Counted from the first letter of the stretch, positions 8,537 to 18,052 are shown. The stretch is DNA of 64,000 nucleotides from Desulfuromonas soudanensis (GCF_001278055.1 NZ_CP010802.1:310001-374000); one strand, 5' to 3'. The notes: generated from the sequence alone by a model not told the origin. Numbers and translations: made by a program.

Positions 8537-8572
8537 AGCCGAGGCGCAAAAACCTTCACAAGGAGCGACGGT

Positions 8573-9070
8573 ATGTTCGGCTCTAATTCATCCTTCGTCA
8601 TGTACGACGAGGAATTCAAAAGAATAAATATTGTCATCGAGAAGCTTCTCCGCGAAGCCAACGCCAAGGTCATCTTCCTGGTCGACAAGAACGGGCAGCT
8701 GATCTCCTCCGTCGGCGAGACCGAGCATCTCGATACCACGAGTCTGGCTTCCCTGACGGCCGGCAACATCGCCGCCACCGGGGGGCTTGCCAAGCTTCTC
8801 GGGGAAAAGGAATTCTCCATCCTCTTTCACGAGGGGGAAAAGGACAACCTGCACATCTCCATCATCGCCAGCCGGGTCATTCTGGTGGTCATTTTCGATA
8901 ACCGCAGTTCCCTGGGGCTGGTCAGGCTGCGGGTCAAGAAGGCCAGCGACGAGTTGGGGACGATCTTCGAGGATCTGGCGAAAAAATCCGAAGAGATCCA
9001 GAAGGATGACAACTACCAGAGTCCCTTCGCCGAGATCACTGACGACGATATTGACAATCTCTTCAATTAA
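8573..9070 (+). CDS. roadblock/LC7 domain protein (MglB-like)
   Basis: A 165-residue protein with a central roadblock/LC7 fold (about residues 15-115). The key pattern is a helix, then AKVIFLVDKNGQLISSVG, then LASLTAGNIAATGGLAKLLGEKEFSILFHEG. This family includes MglB, the GTPase-activating partner of the polarity GTPase MglA. The C-terminal 50 residues form an acidic helical tail. RBS AAGGAG precedes ATG 8573. A gene for an MglA-type GTPase follows after 15 bases, so the two very likely act as a switch controlling cell polarity, motility or pili. Role assignment is by family and context. Confidence 0.88.
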   Translation: MFGSNSSFVMYDEEFKRINIVIEKLLREANAKVIFLVDKNGQLISSVGETEHLDTTSLASLTAGNIAATGGLAKLLGEKEFSILFHEGEKDNLHISIIASRVILVVIFDNRSSLGLVRLRVKKASDELGTIFEDLAKKSEEIQKDDNYQSPFAEITDDDIDNLFN

Positions 9071-9085
9071 ACGGGGTTAGGGCGC

Positions 9086-9679
9086 ATGTCTTTTATCAAT
9101 TACGCCTCGCGCGAAATTAACTGCAAGATCGTCTATTACGGCCCGGGGCTCTGCGGCAAGACGACGAATCTGCAGTACGTCTATCAGAAGACGGCTCCCG
9201 ACGCCAAGGGAAAGATGATCTCTTTGGCCACCGAGACCGAGCGGACGCTGTTCTTCGACTTTCTCCCCCTGGCCCTCGGCGAGATCCGCGGCTTCAAAAC
9301 CCGCTTCCATCTCTATACCGTTCCGGGACAGGTCTTCTACGACGCTTCTCGCAAGTTGATCCTCAAGGGAGTCGACGGAGTGGTCTTCGTGGCCGATTCC
9401 CAGGAAGAACGACTCGACGCCAATATCGAGAGCCTGGAGAACCTCAAGATCAACCTCGAGGAGCAGGGGTATCAGCTGGAGAAGCTCCCCTTTATCATGC
9501 AGTACAACAAGCGTGATCTCCCCAACGTCAGCAGTGTTGAGGAGCTGCGCAGCCTCCTCAACCCCGATGGGGTCCCCGAATTCGAGGCCTGCGCCACCAC
9601 CGGCGAAGGGGTCTTCGAAACCCTCAAGGCCGTCGCCAAGCAGATCCTCATCGATCTTAAAAAAGGGGGCGCCGGCTGA
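9086..9679 (+). CDS. MglA-like small GTPase
   Basis: A Ras-like GTPase of the bacterial MglA family, 197 residues. The P-loop is GPGLCGKTT (about 19-27), the G3 motif is TVPGQ (Pro-Gly-Gln in place of Asp-x-x-Gly, typical of MglA), and the G4 motif is NKRD. It follows the roadblock gene in one transcription unit and ends at a strong terminator. In Myxococcus, MglA/MglB set front-rear polarity for gliding and type IV pili. Here pilT-type genes lie 35-50 kb away in the window, so a pilus-polarity role is plausible but inferred. Confidence 0.92.
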   Translation: MSFINYASREINCKIVYYGPGLCGKTTNLQYVYQKTAPDAKGKMISLATETERTLFFDFLPLALGEIRGFKTRFHLYTVPGQVFYDASRKLILKGVDGVVFVADSQEERLDANIESLENLKINLEEQGYQLEKLPFIMQYNKRDLPNVSSVEELRSLLNPDGVPEFEACATTGEGVFETLKAVAKQILIDLKKGGAG

Positions 9680-9704
9680 TTCCCTCTCCGGCCGCCAAAT
9701 AAAT

Positions 9705-9754
9705 AAAAACGACGAAGTCCGCAGGGCAACAGCTCTGCGGACTTCGTCGTTTTT
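9705..9754. terminator. bidirectional terminator between convergent genes
   Basis: A 20-bp perfect stem: 9705-9724 pairs with 9735-9754, with a 10-base loop. One side is flanked by A5 and the other by T5, so it can terminate both the mglA-like gene and the reductase gene arriving from the minus strand. Confidence 0.93.
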
Positions 9755-9773
9755 CGTCCTTGGAAAGGACGGC

Positions 9774-10889
9774 TCAGCCGGACCGGAGGCAGGTGATCCC
9801 CCCCTTGAGGGCGGCCTTGAAGCAGGCGTTGCAGGAGACACAGGAGACGACGGGATCCTCCCCCCTTTCCCAGCGCCGCACCAGGTCGGGCTGGCAGATG
9901 AAGGGGCGGGAGAGGGCGACGAAGGCGGCGCTTTGTTCCTCGACAATCCCTGCGGCCATGGCGAGGCTGCGGATGCCGCCGACGAGGATCAGGGGAACCC
10001 CGACCCTGTCCCGCAGCGCCTCGGCCAGCGGCCGGTTGTACGCCTCGCCCCCTTCGGGAACCGGGCGAATCGGGCCGAGTCCTCCCGAGGCCGGAGTTCC
10101 GGAGCTCACCTCGATGGCGTCGATCCCCCGGCGAACGAGGGCCTGCGCGACGCCGATCCCTTCCTCGACGGTCAGTCCCCCGGGGAGATTGTCGCTGAGA
10201 TTGAGCTTGGCCAAGAGGGGGTAGTCGGAGCCGACCCGGGCCCGGATGGCCCCGAGGATTTCCAGGAGAAAACGGCTGCGCCCTTCGGCATCGCCGCCGT
10301 AGCGGTCCAGGCGAAGATTGGTGTGCGGGGAGAGGAACTGGCTGATCAGGTAGCCGTGGGCGGCCTGGAGCTGCACGCCGTCGAAGCCGGTCTTCTGAGC
10401 CCGGTCGGCCGCCGCGGCAAAGGCCTCCACCAGGCCGGCGATTTCGTCTTCGGTCAGGGCGCGCGGGAGCTCGGGGTACTGCAGCGCGGCGATTTCCGAG
10501 GGGGCCACCGGTCGCCCGCCGCAGTGGGCGGCACGGCACTGGCCACCGCCGTGGCTCAGCTGCAGGACGATCTTCCCCCCTTCGGCATGGACTCCGTCGG
10601 TCATCCGGCGCAGTCCGTCGAGGTCCGCACCCCCGTCTATCCCCAGGGTCCCGGGGAAAGCTTTCCCGCCGGAAGAGACGGAGGCGAAGCCGGAGACGAT
10701 CAGGCCGGCTCCGCCGGCGGCCAGGGTCCTGTAGAAGGCGGCCAGGGGTTTGGTCGCCTTTCCGCCGGTTTCGGCCATCCCCTCCCAGGTCGCCGAACGG
10801 ACCAGCCGGTTGGCCAGAGTCAGGGTGCCGATTCTTCCCGGGGAAAAAAGATCCGGACCTTTTCCCCCCCCTCGGCTCCTTTCCGTCAC
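9774..10889 (-). CDS. Old Yellow Enzyme-like FMN oxidoreductase with Cys cluster
   Basis: A 371-residue TIM-barrel flavoprotein of the NADH:flavin oxidoreductase family. Family signatures are FSPGRIGTLTLANRLVRSAT at the N-terminus, QLSHGG, a GFDGVQLQAAHGYLISQFLSP active-site segment and RYGGDAEGRSRF. The C-terminus carries CVSCNACF followed ten residues later by Cys, resembling the [4Fe-4S] ligand set of 2,4-dienoyl-CoA reductases (CxxCxxxCx11C) but one residue shorter at two places. The FAD/NADPH domains of those larger enzymes are absent. It overlaps the M24 peptidase gene by 4 bases and lies third in the icmF operon, suggesting an enoyl-CoA or related substrate (inference). Confidence 0.85.
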   Translation of the reverse strand: MTERSRGGGKGPDLFSPGRIGTLTLANRLVRSATWEGMAETGGKATKPLAAFYRTLAAGGAGLIVSGFASVSSGGKAFPGTLGIDGGADLDGLRRMTDGVHAEGGKIVLQLSHGGGQCRAAHCGGRPVAPSEIAALQYPELPRALTEDEIAGLVEAFAAAADRAQKTGFDGVQLQAAHGYLISQFLSPHTNLRLDRYGGDAEGRSRFLLEILGAIRARVGSDYPLLAKLNLSDNLPGGLTVEEGIGVAQALVRRGIDAIEVSSGTPASGGLGPIRPVPEGGEAYNRPLAEALRDRVGVPLILVGGIRSLAMAAGIVEEQSAAFVALSRPFICQPDLVRRWERGEDPVVSCVSCNACFKAALKGGITCLRSG

Positions 10890-12055
10890 AGGCGCACCAG
10901 AGAATCCGGGAGGGGGGTGAGTTTTTCCCCCCCTTGCGTCCCGACGGCGAAGGTGTTCTCGATTCCCGCCACTCCCACCCCGGGAAAGACGAATTTGGGC
11001 TCGATGGCGATGGTCTGGTTCTCCACCAGGGGAACGTTGAACCCCAGAGCGAGAACCGGCATCTCGTCGAGTTCGAGGCCAACGCCGTGGCCGACGAACT
11101 TGGCCTGCTCCCCCGGCACCCCCATGAAGTTGTCGCCGAAGCCGGCGGCAACGGCCATTTCAGAGGCGCGGGTGAAGAGATCGGAGCAGATCGCTCCCGG
11201 CACCAGAGCGCCTGCAAGCTCCCCCTGAATCTTCAGGGCGACGTCAAAGGCCTCCTGCACCCGGGGGGGGAGGGCGCCGAAGACGAAGAGGCGCGTCATG
11301 TCGACGAGGTAGCCGTCGAAGACCCCGGTGTAGTCGACCATGATCGGCACGTTGTTGTCGATGATCGCCGTGGAGGCGCCGTGGGGGGCGGCGGCGGAGA
11401 GTCCCCGGCCGGTGACGGCGCCGTCGAAGAAGCCGGGGCTGGCAGCGCTCTGGCCGGCGACGGCCAGCCCCTGGAAGAGTTCCTGGTTGAAGGCCCGCAT
11501 GCGGACGTACCCCTCCCAGCCGCGTTTCCGGGCGCGGTACTCGAATTCGGCCGAGAGGTCGATCTCGCGCATCCCCGGGCGGAGGAACTCGGGAATCTCG
11601 GCAAAGACCGAAGAAAGCTCCCGGCCGCTGTGGCGCATCCGTTCCAGCTCCCAGGTCGATTTGACCGAACGCAGCTCGCGCAGCAGGGCCGAGATGTCGA
11701 CGAACTCCCTGTTCGGGAGGATCTTCCCGTAGAAGTTGAACTGCTGCAGCGGCAGGACATCGTAGGTCAGGCCGATGCGGCGAAATTCACTGCCGATGAT
11801 CTCCGGCCAGTTCTTCCCCGAGGGGAAGGGGGTGATCGTCTCCACCGTGCTCTCGGCCTCGGCCCGGCTCAGGCTCTTGCGTACCATCAACCGGGGGGGG
11901 CCGTCGGCGGGGATCCACAGGGCCGAATTCTGCCGCGTCGCAGCGTAATAATAGATGTCGATGGGGTAGATGAGGAGAGCGCCGTCGATTCCGCCGGTTT
12001 TCAGCCGCTCCTGGAGGAGAACGATCCTTCTGTTGCATTCCGCCTTGTCTGCCAT
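10886..12055 (-). CDS. M24 family Xaa-Pro-type peptidase
   Basis: A pita-bread-fold metallopeptidase, 389 residues. It has a creatinase-type N-terminal domain (about 1-130) and a C-terminal catalytic domain with dinuclear-metal ligands visible as VDYTGVFDGYLVDMTRL (two Asp), VGHGVGLELDE (His) and IEPKFVFPG plus GIENTFAV (two Glu). It is probably an Xaa-Pro dipeptidase or aminopeptidase. ATG 12055 is chosen; a TTG six bases upstream (12061) is closer to GGAG and is a real alternative. It sits between icmF and the reductase in one minus-strand operon. Why a peptidase is co-transcribed with acyl-CoA enzymes is unclear; a non-peptidase role is possible. Confidence 0.88.
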   Translation of the reverse strand: MADKAECNRRIVLLQERLKTGGIDGALLIYPIDIYYYAATRQNSALWIPADGPPRLMVRKSLSRAEAESTVETITPFPSGKNWPEIIGSEFRRIGLTYDVLPLQQFNFYGKILPNREFVDISALLRELRSVKSTWELERMRHSGRELSSVFAEIPEFLRPGMREIDLSAEFEYRARKRGWEGYVRMRAFNQELFQGLAVAGQSAASPGFFDGAVTGRGLSAAAPHGASTAIIDNNVPIMVDYTGVFDGYLVDMTRLFVFGALPPRVQEAFDVALKIQGELAGALVPGAICSDLFTRASEMAVAAGFGDNFMGVPGEQAKFVGHGVGLELDEMPVLALGFNVPLVENQTIAIEPKFVFPGVGVAGIENTFAVGTQGGEKLTPLPDSLVRL

Positions 12056-12088
12056 GGGCAAGTTTTCTCCGTGTCGTGAGTGGGTTCC

Positions 12089-15000
12089 TTACATGTTCCG
12101 TCGATACTGGCCGCCGACTTCGTAGAGGGCGGCGCTGATCTGCCCCAGGGACGCCACCTGCACCGCGTCGAGGAGGGCTGCAAAGATGTTTTCTCCCCGG
12201 GCGGCGGTCTGCTGCAGCGTCTGCAGGGCCCTGGGGACGCTCTCCCGGTGCTCGGCCTGGAAGGCCCGCAGGTTGGCGATCTGCTGCTCCTTCTCCTGGC
12301 GGGTCGCCCGGGCCAGCCCCTTGGGGACGTTGTATCCCTGGTCGGTGCCGGGATTAAGATAGGTGTTGACGCCGATGATCGGCAGCTCGCCGGTGTGTTT
12401 CTTGTGTTCGTAGAGGAGCGACTCCTCCTGGATGCGGCTGCGCTGGTACTGGGTCTCCATGGCGCCGAGAACTCCGCCGCGCTCGTTGATGCGCTCGAAC
12501 TCCTTCAAGACCGCCTCCTCCACCAGATCCGTGAGTTCATCGATAATGAAGGACCCCTGCAGCGGATTTTCGTTGCGGGAGAGGCCGAGTTCCCTGGTGA
12601 TGATCATCTGGATCGCCATCGCCCGGCGCACCGACTCTTCGGTGGGGGTGGTGACCGCCTCGTCGTAGGCGTTGGTGTGCAGCGAGTTGCAGTTGTCGAA
12701 GATCGCCATCAGGGCCTGCAGCGTGGTGCGGATGTCGTTGAAGTCCATCTCCTGGGCGTGGAGGGAACGCCCCGAGGTCTGGATGTGGTACTTGAGCATC
12801 TGGCTGCGGGCGTTGGCGCCGTAGCGGTTCTTCATCACCACTGCCCAGATCCGCCGCGCCACCCGGCCGATGACGTTGTATTCGGGGTCGAGGCCGTTGG
12901 AGAAGAAGAAGGAGAGGCTGGGGGCAAAATCGTCGATCTTCATGCCGCGGGAGAGGTAATATTCGACGTAGGTGAAGCCGTTGGCCAGGGTGAAGGCGAG
13001 CTGGCTGATGGGGTTGGCGCCGGCCTCGGCGATGTGATAACCGCTGATGGACACCGAGTAGTAGTTGCGCACCTGCTGGTCAATGAAGTACTGCTGCATA
13101 TCCCCCATCAGCCGGAGGGCGAATTCGGTGGAGAAGATGCAGGTGTTCTGACCCTGGTCCTCCTTGAGGATGTCGGCCTGCACGGTACCGCGCACCGTCT
13201 GGAGGGTGCAGGTGCGGATCGTTTCCCTCTCCCCGGCCGACGGCTGCCGCCCCTTCTCGACGACGAACTTCTCCACCTGCTGGGCGATGGCGGTGTTGAA
13301 GAACATCGCCAGGAGGATGGGGGCCGGGCCGTTGACGGTCATCGAGACGCTGGTCATCGGGTCGCAGAGGTCGAAGCCGGCGAAGAGTTTGTCCATGTCG
13401 GTCTGGGTGCAGATGGAAACCCCCGATTCGCCGACCTTGCCGTAGATGTCGGGGCGCTCGCCGGGATCCTCGCCGTAGAGGGTGACGCTGTCGAAGGCGG
13501 TGGAGAGACGCTTGGCCGGGTCGTTTTCGGTGAGGAAGTGGAAGCGGCGGTTGGTCCGCTCCGGCGTCCCCTCGCCGGCGAACTGGCGCTTGGGGTCTTC
13601 GGCGGTGCGCTTGAAGGGGAAGAGCCCGGCGGTGTAGGGGAAGGAGCCGGGTAGGTTCTCCTTGCGGGCCCATTTGACGATTTCGCCGTATTCCTCGTAG
13701 TCGGGGACGCAGACCTTGGGGATGCGGCTCCCGGACAGGGAGGTGGTGTAAAGGGCGTTGCGCAGCTCCTTGTCACGCACCCGGGTGACCAGCTCCTCCT
13801 GGCGGTAGGTCTTCTTGATCTGCGGCCAGGTCTCGAGGGTTTTTTTTGTCTCCGGAAGCAGGCGCTCGCGGCAGGCGTCGATGAGACCGTCGAGGGTCTC
13901 GCTCAGGGCCCCTTTGCTGGCCGTGGCGAGGCTGGCCGCGACGTCGGCGCCGAGAGGGCGGGGGTGGCCCTGCAGGAGCTCGGCCGTCCCCTGAAGCTGG
14001 AAGAGCTGGCGAGCCGCCTTGATCTGTTCTTCGCTCTGGCGACGGTAGTCTCGGACGGTTCGGGAGATCTCGCCGAGATAGCCGGCCTGTTCCGGCGGGA
14101 TGATGTGGTGGCAGCGGCTGACCTCGCCGGTGAGCTCCAAGGACGAGTGCCAGGCCACCCCTTTTTTGAGGTTGATGGCGTCGATCACCGCCCGGTAGAG
14201 GACGTTAGTTCCGGGATCGTTGAACTTGCTGGCGATGGTGCCGTAGACGGGTATTTCGGCATCGGAAGCCGCGAAGAGTTTGCGGTTGCGCCGCACCTGT
14301 TTGCGCACGTTGAGGAGGGCGTCCTCGGACCCCTTCTTCTCCATCTTGTTGAGGGCGACGAGGTCGGCGAAGTCGAGCATGTCGATTTTCTCCAGCTGCG
14401 TCGGGGCGCCGAATTCGCTGGTCATGACGTAGAGGGAGACGTCGCAGATCTCGACGATTCCCGCATCTCCTTGACCGATGCCGCTGGTCTCGACGACGAT
14501 GAGATCGAAGGCGGCGCTCTTGAGGACGGCCAGGGCGTCGCCGATGGCGGCGGAGAGCTCGCTGCGCGAATTGCGGGTGGCCAGGGAGCGCATATAAATG
14601 CGGGGAGAGTTGATGGCGTTCATGCGGATGCGGTCGCCGAGCAGCGCCCCGCCGGTGCGCTGCCGGGTCGGATCGACGGAGAGGATCGCCAAATGTTTGT
14701 CGGGAAAATCGCGGAGAAAGCGCCGGACCAGCTCATCGGTGATCGAGCTCTTGCCGGCGCCGCCGGTGCCGGTAATCCCCAGGACCGGGACGTCGGTTGC
14801 CGCAGCGGCGAGGCGCGGCCGGATCGCCTCGAAGGGGGAGTCGGGTCTCCCCTGGGAGAGCTCGGCCAGGGTGATAAGGCGGGCGACGGCGCCGGGTTCG
14901 CGGCACCGGGCGCCCTCGAGGTCCCCCTCGAGCTCCCGCGGGGTGGGGTAATCGCAGGTTTTGATCTTGAAGTTGATCATCCCCTGGAGCCCCATCTTGC

Positions 15001-15379
15001 GTCCGTCCTCGGGAGAGAAGATACGGCAGATCCCGTAGGCGTGCAGTTCGTCGATTTCCCCGGGGAGGATGACGCCGCCGCCGCCGCCGAAAATCTTGAT
15101 GTGCCCGGCGTTGCGCTCGGCCAGTAGGTCGTGGATGTACTTGAAAAATTCCAGATGCCCCCCCTGGTAGGAACTGACGGCGATCCCCTGGACGTCCTCG
15201 TGGATGGCGGCGGTCACGATCTCTTCGGCGGAGCGGTTGTGGCCGAGGTGCACCACCTCGACCCCCGAATCCTGGAGAATCCGGCGCATGATGTTGATGG
15301 AGACGTCGTGGCCGTCGTAAAGGCTGGTCGCGGTCACGAAGCGGATGGCGTTTTGCGAAGGGCGGGGCGCTGTTTCCAT
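12089..15379 (-). CDS. icmF: fused isobutyryl-CoA mutase with G-protein chaperone
   Basis: Adenosylcobalamin enzyme interconverting isobutyryl-CoA and n-butyryl-CoA. The 1096 residues follow the IcmF order. First comes a B12-binding domain (about 10-145, with [14 protein letters not shown] and the cofactor histidine). Next is a MeaB-like GTPase domain (P-loop GTGGAGKSS near 220, then [11 protein letters not shown] and NKMEKKG). Last is a mutase large domain (from about 540, with FPFKR, then [17 protein letters not shown] and [16 protein letters not shown]). The Phe in AGLFPFKR replaces the Tyr of methylmalonyl-CoA mutase and fits isobutyryl specificity. ATG 15379 follows AAGGAG. It is driven by the sigma-54 promoter at 15461-15475. 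Pivalyl/isovaleryl-CoA activity is also known for the family. Confidence 0.94.
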   Translation of the reverse strand: METAPRPSQNAIRFVTATSLYDGHDVSINIMRRILQDSGVEVVHLGHNRSAEEIVTAAIHEDVQGIAVSSYQGGHLEFFKYIHDLLAERNAGHIKIFGGGGGVILPGEIDELHAYGICRIFSPEDGRKMGLQGMINFKIKTCDYPTPRELEGDLEGARCREPGAVARLITLAELSQGRPDSPFEAIRPRLAAAATDVPVLGITGTGGAGKSSITDELVRRFLRDFPDKHLAILSVDPTRQRTGGALLGDRIRMNAINSPRIYMRSLATRNSRSELSAAIGDALAVLKSAAFDLIVVETSGIGQGDAGIVEICDVSLYVMTSEFGAPTQLEKIDMLDFADLVALNKMEKKGSEDALLNVRKQVRRNRKLFAASDAEIPVYGTIASKFNDPGTNVLYRAVIDAINLKKGVAWHSSLELTGEVSRCHHIIPPEQAGYLGEISRTVRDYRRQSEEQIKAARQLFQLQGTAELLQGHPRPLGADVAASLATASKGALSETLDGLIDACRERLLPETKKTLETWPQIKKTYRQEELVTRVRDKELRNALYTTSLSGSRIPKVCVPDYEEYGEIVKWARKENLPGSFPYTAGLFPFKRTAEDPKRQFAGEGTPERTNRRFHFLTENDPAKRLSTAFDSVTLYGEDPGERPDIYGKVGESGVSICTQTDMDKLFAGFDLCDPMTSVSMTVNGPAPILLAMFFNTAIAQQVEKFVVEKGRQPSAGERETIRTCTLQTVRGTVQADILKEDQGQNTCIFSTEFALRLMGDMQQYFIDQQVRNYYSVSISGYHIAEAGANPISQLAFTLANGFTYVEYYLSRGMKIDDFAPSLSFFFSNGLDPEYNVIGRVARRIWAVVMKNRYGANARSQMLKYHIQTSGRSLHAQEMDFNDIRTTLQALMAIFDNCNSLHTNAYDEAVTTPTEESVRRAMAIQMIITRELGLSRNENPLQGSFIIDELTDLVEEAVLKEFERINERGGVLGAMETQYQRSRIQEESLLYEHKKHTGELPIIGVNTYLNPGTDQGYNVPKGLARATRQEKEQQIANLRAFQAEHRESVPRALQTLQQTAARGENIFAALLDAVQVASLGQISAALYEVGGQYRRNM

Positions 15380-15448
15380 GAAGACTCTCCTTGGCAATCG
15401 ACGGGGGGCGGCATGGCCGGTGGGCGTCGATGGGAATTACAATTGGAT

Positions 15449-15457
15449 AACATCGTT
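15449..15457. promoter_or_regulatory. AACATCGTT operator-like site at icmF start
   Basis: Read on the icmF strand this is AACGATGTT, exactly three bases after the -12 TTGC. The same 9-bp element (AACANTGTT, one mismatch here) occupies the same position in the promoters at 31158 and 33879. Candidate operator; the binding protein is unknown. Confidence 0.5.
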
Positions 15458-15460
15458 TTA

Positions 15461-15475
15461 GCAATGCCCGTGCCA
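15461..15475 (-). promoter_or_regulatory. sigma-54 promoter for the icmF operon
   Basis: On the minus strand: TGGCAC (15475-15470), a 5-base spacer and TTGC (15464-15461) followed by T. This matches the -24/-12 consensus with exact spacing. Transcription would start near 15450, about 70 bases before icmF. Confidence 0.88.
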
Positions 15476-15570
15476 TGGGCGGTTCCCGACCTTTAATCTA
15501 GGCCAAACCATTGAAAAACAAGAACTATAAAAAATAACAATATTTTTAAAATGGACGGAGGCGAAGCGGA

Positions 15571-15581
15571 GGTGTAAACGG
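15571..15581. promoter_or_regulatory. activator-site candidate GGTGTAAACGG
   Basis: Shares the core GTGTAAAC with sites upstream of the sigma-54 promoters at 17953 and 31158. It lies about 100 bp upstream of the icmF -24 box and between that promoter and the gene for the sigma-54 activator. Confidence 0.5.
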
Positions 15582-15622
15582 AGGTTGCCACTGCGGCCGG
15601 GAATGCCCGGGTATTTACCCCT

Positions 15623-15642
15623 CTGTCTAGAACGGTAGACAG
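15623..15642. promoter_or_regulatory. 20-bp palindrome in the icmF/activator intergenic region
   Basis: CTGTCTAGAACGGTAGACAG: perfect 7-bp arms around a 6-base centre. It lies between the divergent icmF operon and the activator gene. It is a candidate operator, possibly for autoregulation. I did not find a second copy in the window. Confidence 0.45.
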
Positions 15643-15691
15643 CGTGTCCTGCCGTTAACAGTGCCACCGCGGAGGGGAAGGCGGATGGAGG

Positions 15692-15721
15692 TTTACAATC
15701 CATTATCAAACAATGTACTAT
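15692..15721 (+). promoter_or_regulatory. candidate sigma-70 promoter for the activator gene
   Basis: TTTACA (15692-15697), an 18-base spacer and TACTAT (15716-15721), about 150 bases before the activator start codon. The 490-base gap 15380-15869 otherwise contains the sigma-54 promoter, the two putative binding sites and AT-rich DNA near 15500-15550. Confidence 0.45.
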
Positions 15722-15869
15722 CGAACCTGCTTTGTCGGCGCCGAACCGGAATCCAACCTGGGGATGGTTGCCGCTCCGGGGGTTGACCGGTTGGCCGGTT
15801 CCAGTTGCAAGTCTTTGAATCTTTTCGCTTTAAAAGCAGATCGTCTCCGTCTCGACGATCGGAGGAATC

Positions 15870-17642
15870 ATGCAGTTTGCCGAATTGGTCAGAAAAACTG
15901 AATTTGATTTTGCCTCGCTTCTCGACAACCAGGAGAGCTGGATCGTTGTCCTTGACGCCGAACAGCGTGTGGTCGACTGCAACGGAGGGTGCCGCAGAAT
16001 CCTCGGTCTCGAGCCCGCGGAGCTGATCGGCAAGCGGATTGCCGAGGAGGTGCGCCTCGGGCATCTGGCAGGGCTTCTGGCCCGTGGCCACTGCTTCCGC
16101 TCCCAACCGCTGCTCATTGCCGACCGCAAACTCATCTGTCAGCACGTGCCGCGGATCGAAAACGGCCGTCACTGCGGCGGGGTCCTGGCCGTCAGCCTCG
16201 ATTTTCTCCCCTTCGACGACATCTCCCAGGTCGACCTCGATGACGTGGTCCGTTCGCTGAGCGCCGTCATGGATCTGGCCTACGAGGGGACGATTCTCGT
16301 CGACCCCGAGGGGACGATCGTTCTGGTCAACCAGGCCTTCGCCGACGCCCTCGGTGCCCGGGCCCAGGACATGGTCGGCAAGCACATCCTCAAGGCTTAT
16401 CCCAACTCCAAGCTCTCGCGGCTGCCTGTGGTGATGCAGACCGGGATGGCGGAAATCGGCTGGCCCCACGTCCTCAACGGCCGGGAGGTCGTGGTCTGCC
16501 GCTACCCGCTGGTCAGGAACGGCGTTCCGATCGGTGCCCTGGGGAAGATCATCTTTCAGGACGTCCAGGAAGTCATCCGCATGGCCGACAAGTTTCAGGC
16601 CATGACGCGAACGATCCAGCAGTCCACTCCCCAGGTGACCAAACTCGGCGATTTTTCTTACGATATCAACAGCATCGTCGGGCACAGCAAAGTCATGAAA
16701 TCCCTGCGCGAGACGATTCTGCGGGTGGCCGAGCGCAGCTCCAACATCCTGCTCATGGGGGAAAGCGGCACCGGAAAGGAGCTCTTCGCTCACGCCATCC
16801 ATGCCGCCAGCAAGCGCCGTCACGGGCCGTTCATCAAGATGAACTGCGCCGCCATCCCCGAACATCTCCTCGAGTCGGAACTCTTCGGCTACGTCGACGG
16901 CGCCTTCACCGGGGCCAAGCGCGGCGGACAGATCGGCAAGTTCGAGCTGGCCCATAACGGCACGATTTTTCTCGACGAAATCAGCGACATGACGCTGCAG
17001 ATGCAGGCCAAGCTCCTGCGCATTCTCCAGGAGAAGGAACTCACCCCCCTGGGGAGCAATGCCTCGAAGCGGGTGGACGTGCGCATCATCGCCGCCACCA
17101 ACGTCAAGCTCGAGGAACAGGTGTCCAAGGGGAAGTTTCGCGAAGACCTCTACTACCGGCTCAACGTCATGGCTCTCTTTATCCCCCCCCTGCGGGAGCG
17201 CACCGAGGACATCTACTTTCTCGTCAGTCACTTCGTCGAGAGCTACAACACCGAGTTCGGCCTCGAGATCGAGGGGCTCGAGCCCGAGGCCTGGACGATT
17301 CTCAAGGGGTACGAGTACCCGGGGAACATCCGCGAGCTGCGCAACGTCATTGAAAGCGCCTTCAACGTCGTGGTCGGCCCGAGGATCCGCAGGGAGGATC
17401 TCCCCCCCCACCTCCGCCAGGTGGGCGGGAGCACCGCCGCTGCGGCGACGTCGGCAGGGGGCGACAGTTTTCTCGATGAACTCGGCCGCCGCCCTCTGAG
17501 CGAGATCATGGACAGCCTTGAACGGCGCCTCCTCGAGCGGGCGCTGCAGAACGTCTCGGGGAACAAGCTGCAGGCCGCCAGTCTTCTCGGGATCTCCCGC
17601 CCCGGCTTTTATAAAAAACTGGCCAAACTCCGCATCTCCTGA
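15870..17642 (+). CDS. sigma-54-dependent activator with two PAS domains
   Basis: A 590-residue enhancer-binding protein. Two PAS-like sensor domains (about 15-115 and 125-245, the second with MDLAYEGTILVDPEGTIVLVNQAF) precede the AAA+ domain (about 265-500). The latter has Walker A GESGTGKE, the sigma-54 contact loop GAFTGA and RLNVMALFIPPLRER. A Fis-type helix-turn-helix ends the protein (NVSGNKLQAASLLGISRPGFYKKL). There is no response-regulator receiver domain, so it should sense a ligand or redox state directly. GGAGG precedes ATG 15870. Placed between icmF and the beta-oxidation operon, and with four sigma-54 promoters within 18 kb, it is the likely activator of the whole acyl-CoA region (inference). 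Confidence 0.93.
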   Translation: MQFAELVRKTEFDFASLLDNQESWIVVLDAEQRVVDCNGGCRRILGLEPAELIGKRIAEEVRLGHLAGLLARGHCFRSQPLLIADRKLICQHVPRIENGRHCGGVLAVSLDFLPFDDISQVDLDDVVRSLSAVMDLAYEGTILVDPEGTIVLVNQAFADALGARAQDMVGKHILKAYPNSKLSRLPVVMQTGMAEIGWPHVLNGREVVVCRYPLVRNGVPIGALGKIIFQDVQEVIRMADKFQAMTRTIQQSTPQVTKLGDFSYDINSIVGHSKVMKSLRETILRVAERSSNILLMGESGTGKELFAHAIHAASKRRHGPFIKMNCAAIPEHLLESELFGYVDGAFTGAKRGGQIGKFELAHNGTIFLDEISDMTLQMQAKLLRILQEKELTPLGSNASKRVDVRIIAATNVKLEEQVSKGKFREDLYYRLNVMALFIPPLRERTEDIYFLVSHFVESYNTEFGLEIEGLEPEAWTILKGYEYPGNIRELRNVIESAFNVVVGPRIRREDLPPHLRQVGGSTAAAATSAGGDSFLDELGRRPLSEIMDSLERRLLERALQNVSGNKLQAASLLGISRPGFYKKLAKLRIS

Positions 17643-17669
17643 TCCTTCTCCGCCGCTCTTCTGTCCGCA

Positions 17670-17710
17670 GGCGGCACTCCCGGCGTATCGGGGCGGCCGC
17701 CCTTTTTTTT
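17670..17710 (+). terminator. intrinsic terminator after the activator gene
   Basis: GGCGGC (17670-17675) pairs with GCCGCC (17696-17701), with an inner CCCG/CGGG stem, followed by a run of eight T (17703-17710). Confidence 0.8.
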
Positions 17711-17835
17711 GCCGCTGTCTCCATCCGGAGAATTGTAATCGAGAGGAACACCGTTATGAAATGATCCTGTTTTCCGCTCTTTCGAAAGGGGAAAAGAGCC
17801 GGGCCCTGCGGCCGGACCGAGAAACTGTCATCGAA

Positions 17836-17845
17836 TGTTTACACA
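17836..17845. promoter_or_regulatory. activator-site candidate TGTTTACACA
   Basis: Its reverse strand carries the core GTGTAAAC seen upstream of icmF and of the gene at 31237. It lies about 110 bp upstream of the -24 box at 17953. The gap 17643-18052 also holds a terminator and the sigma-54 promoter; no gene was seen in it. Confidence 0.5.
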
Positions 17846-17943
17846 CATCGGCCCCGGCAAATCCAGTAAAAATCGGATTTGTCTTTTTTTATTCTCGCCA
17901 AGTCCCTGTTTTGGCCGGCAGAACACTAGCTGGTAAAAATTAA

Positions 17944-17952
17944 AACAATGTT
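17944..17952. promoter_or_regulatory. AACAATGTT operator-like site abutting the -24 box
   Basis: A perfect AACA-N-TGTT palindrome immediately upstream of the -24 element. In the three sister promoters the same element lies just downstream of the -12 box instead. Confidence 0.45.
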
Positions 17953-17967
17953 TGGCATTGCCCTTGC
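17953..17967 (+). promoter_or_regulatory. sigma-54 promoter for the beta-oxidation operon
   Basis: TGGCAT (17953-17958), a 5-base spacer and TTGC (17964-17967) followed by T: -24/-12 consensus with exact spacing, about 85 bases before the start codon of the Fe-S oxidoreductase gene. Confidence 0.88.
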
Positions 17968-18052
17968 TCTATAGGCGGTCAACGGTCGGAGGTCGTCGCT
18001 GGCGCGGCGCCCTCCGGAAGGACGAGACTCACCCTCAGCAAGGATCAAAACG

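Noticed and set aside
4743-8549. A 1268-codon open frame on the minus strand opposite the pyruvate:ferredoxin oxidoreductase gene
   Set aside because: It mirrors the codon pattern of the real gene, has no family motif or ribosome site, and GC-rich third positions leave antisense frames open. Similar long antisense frames opposite dnaX, icmF, the Liv genes and cydA were dropped for the same reason.
15792-15809. Sigma-54 promoter in front of the activator gene (TGGC ... TTGC)
   Set aside because: The distance between the two elements is two bases too long for the -24/-12 spacing that sigma-54 strictly needs; a sigma-70 candidate at 15692 fits better.
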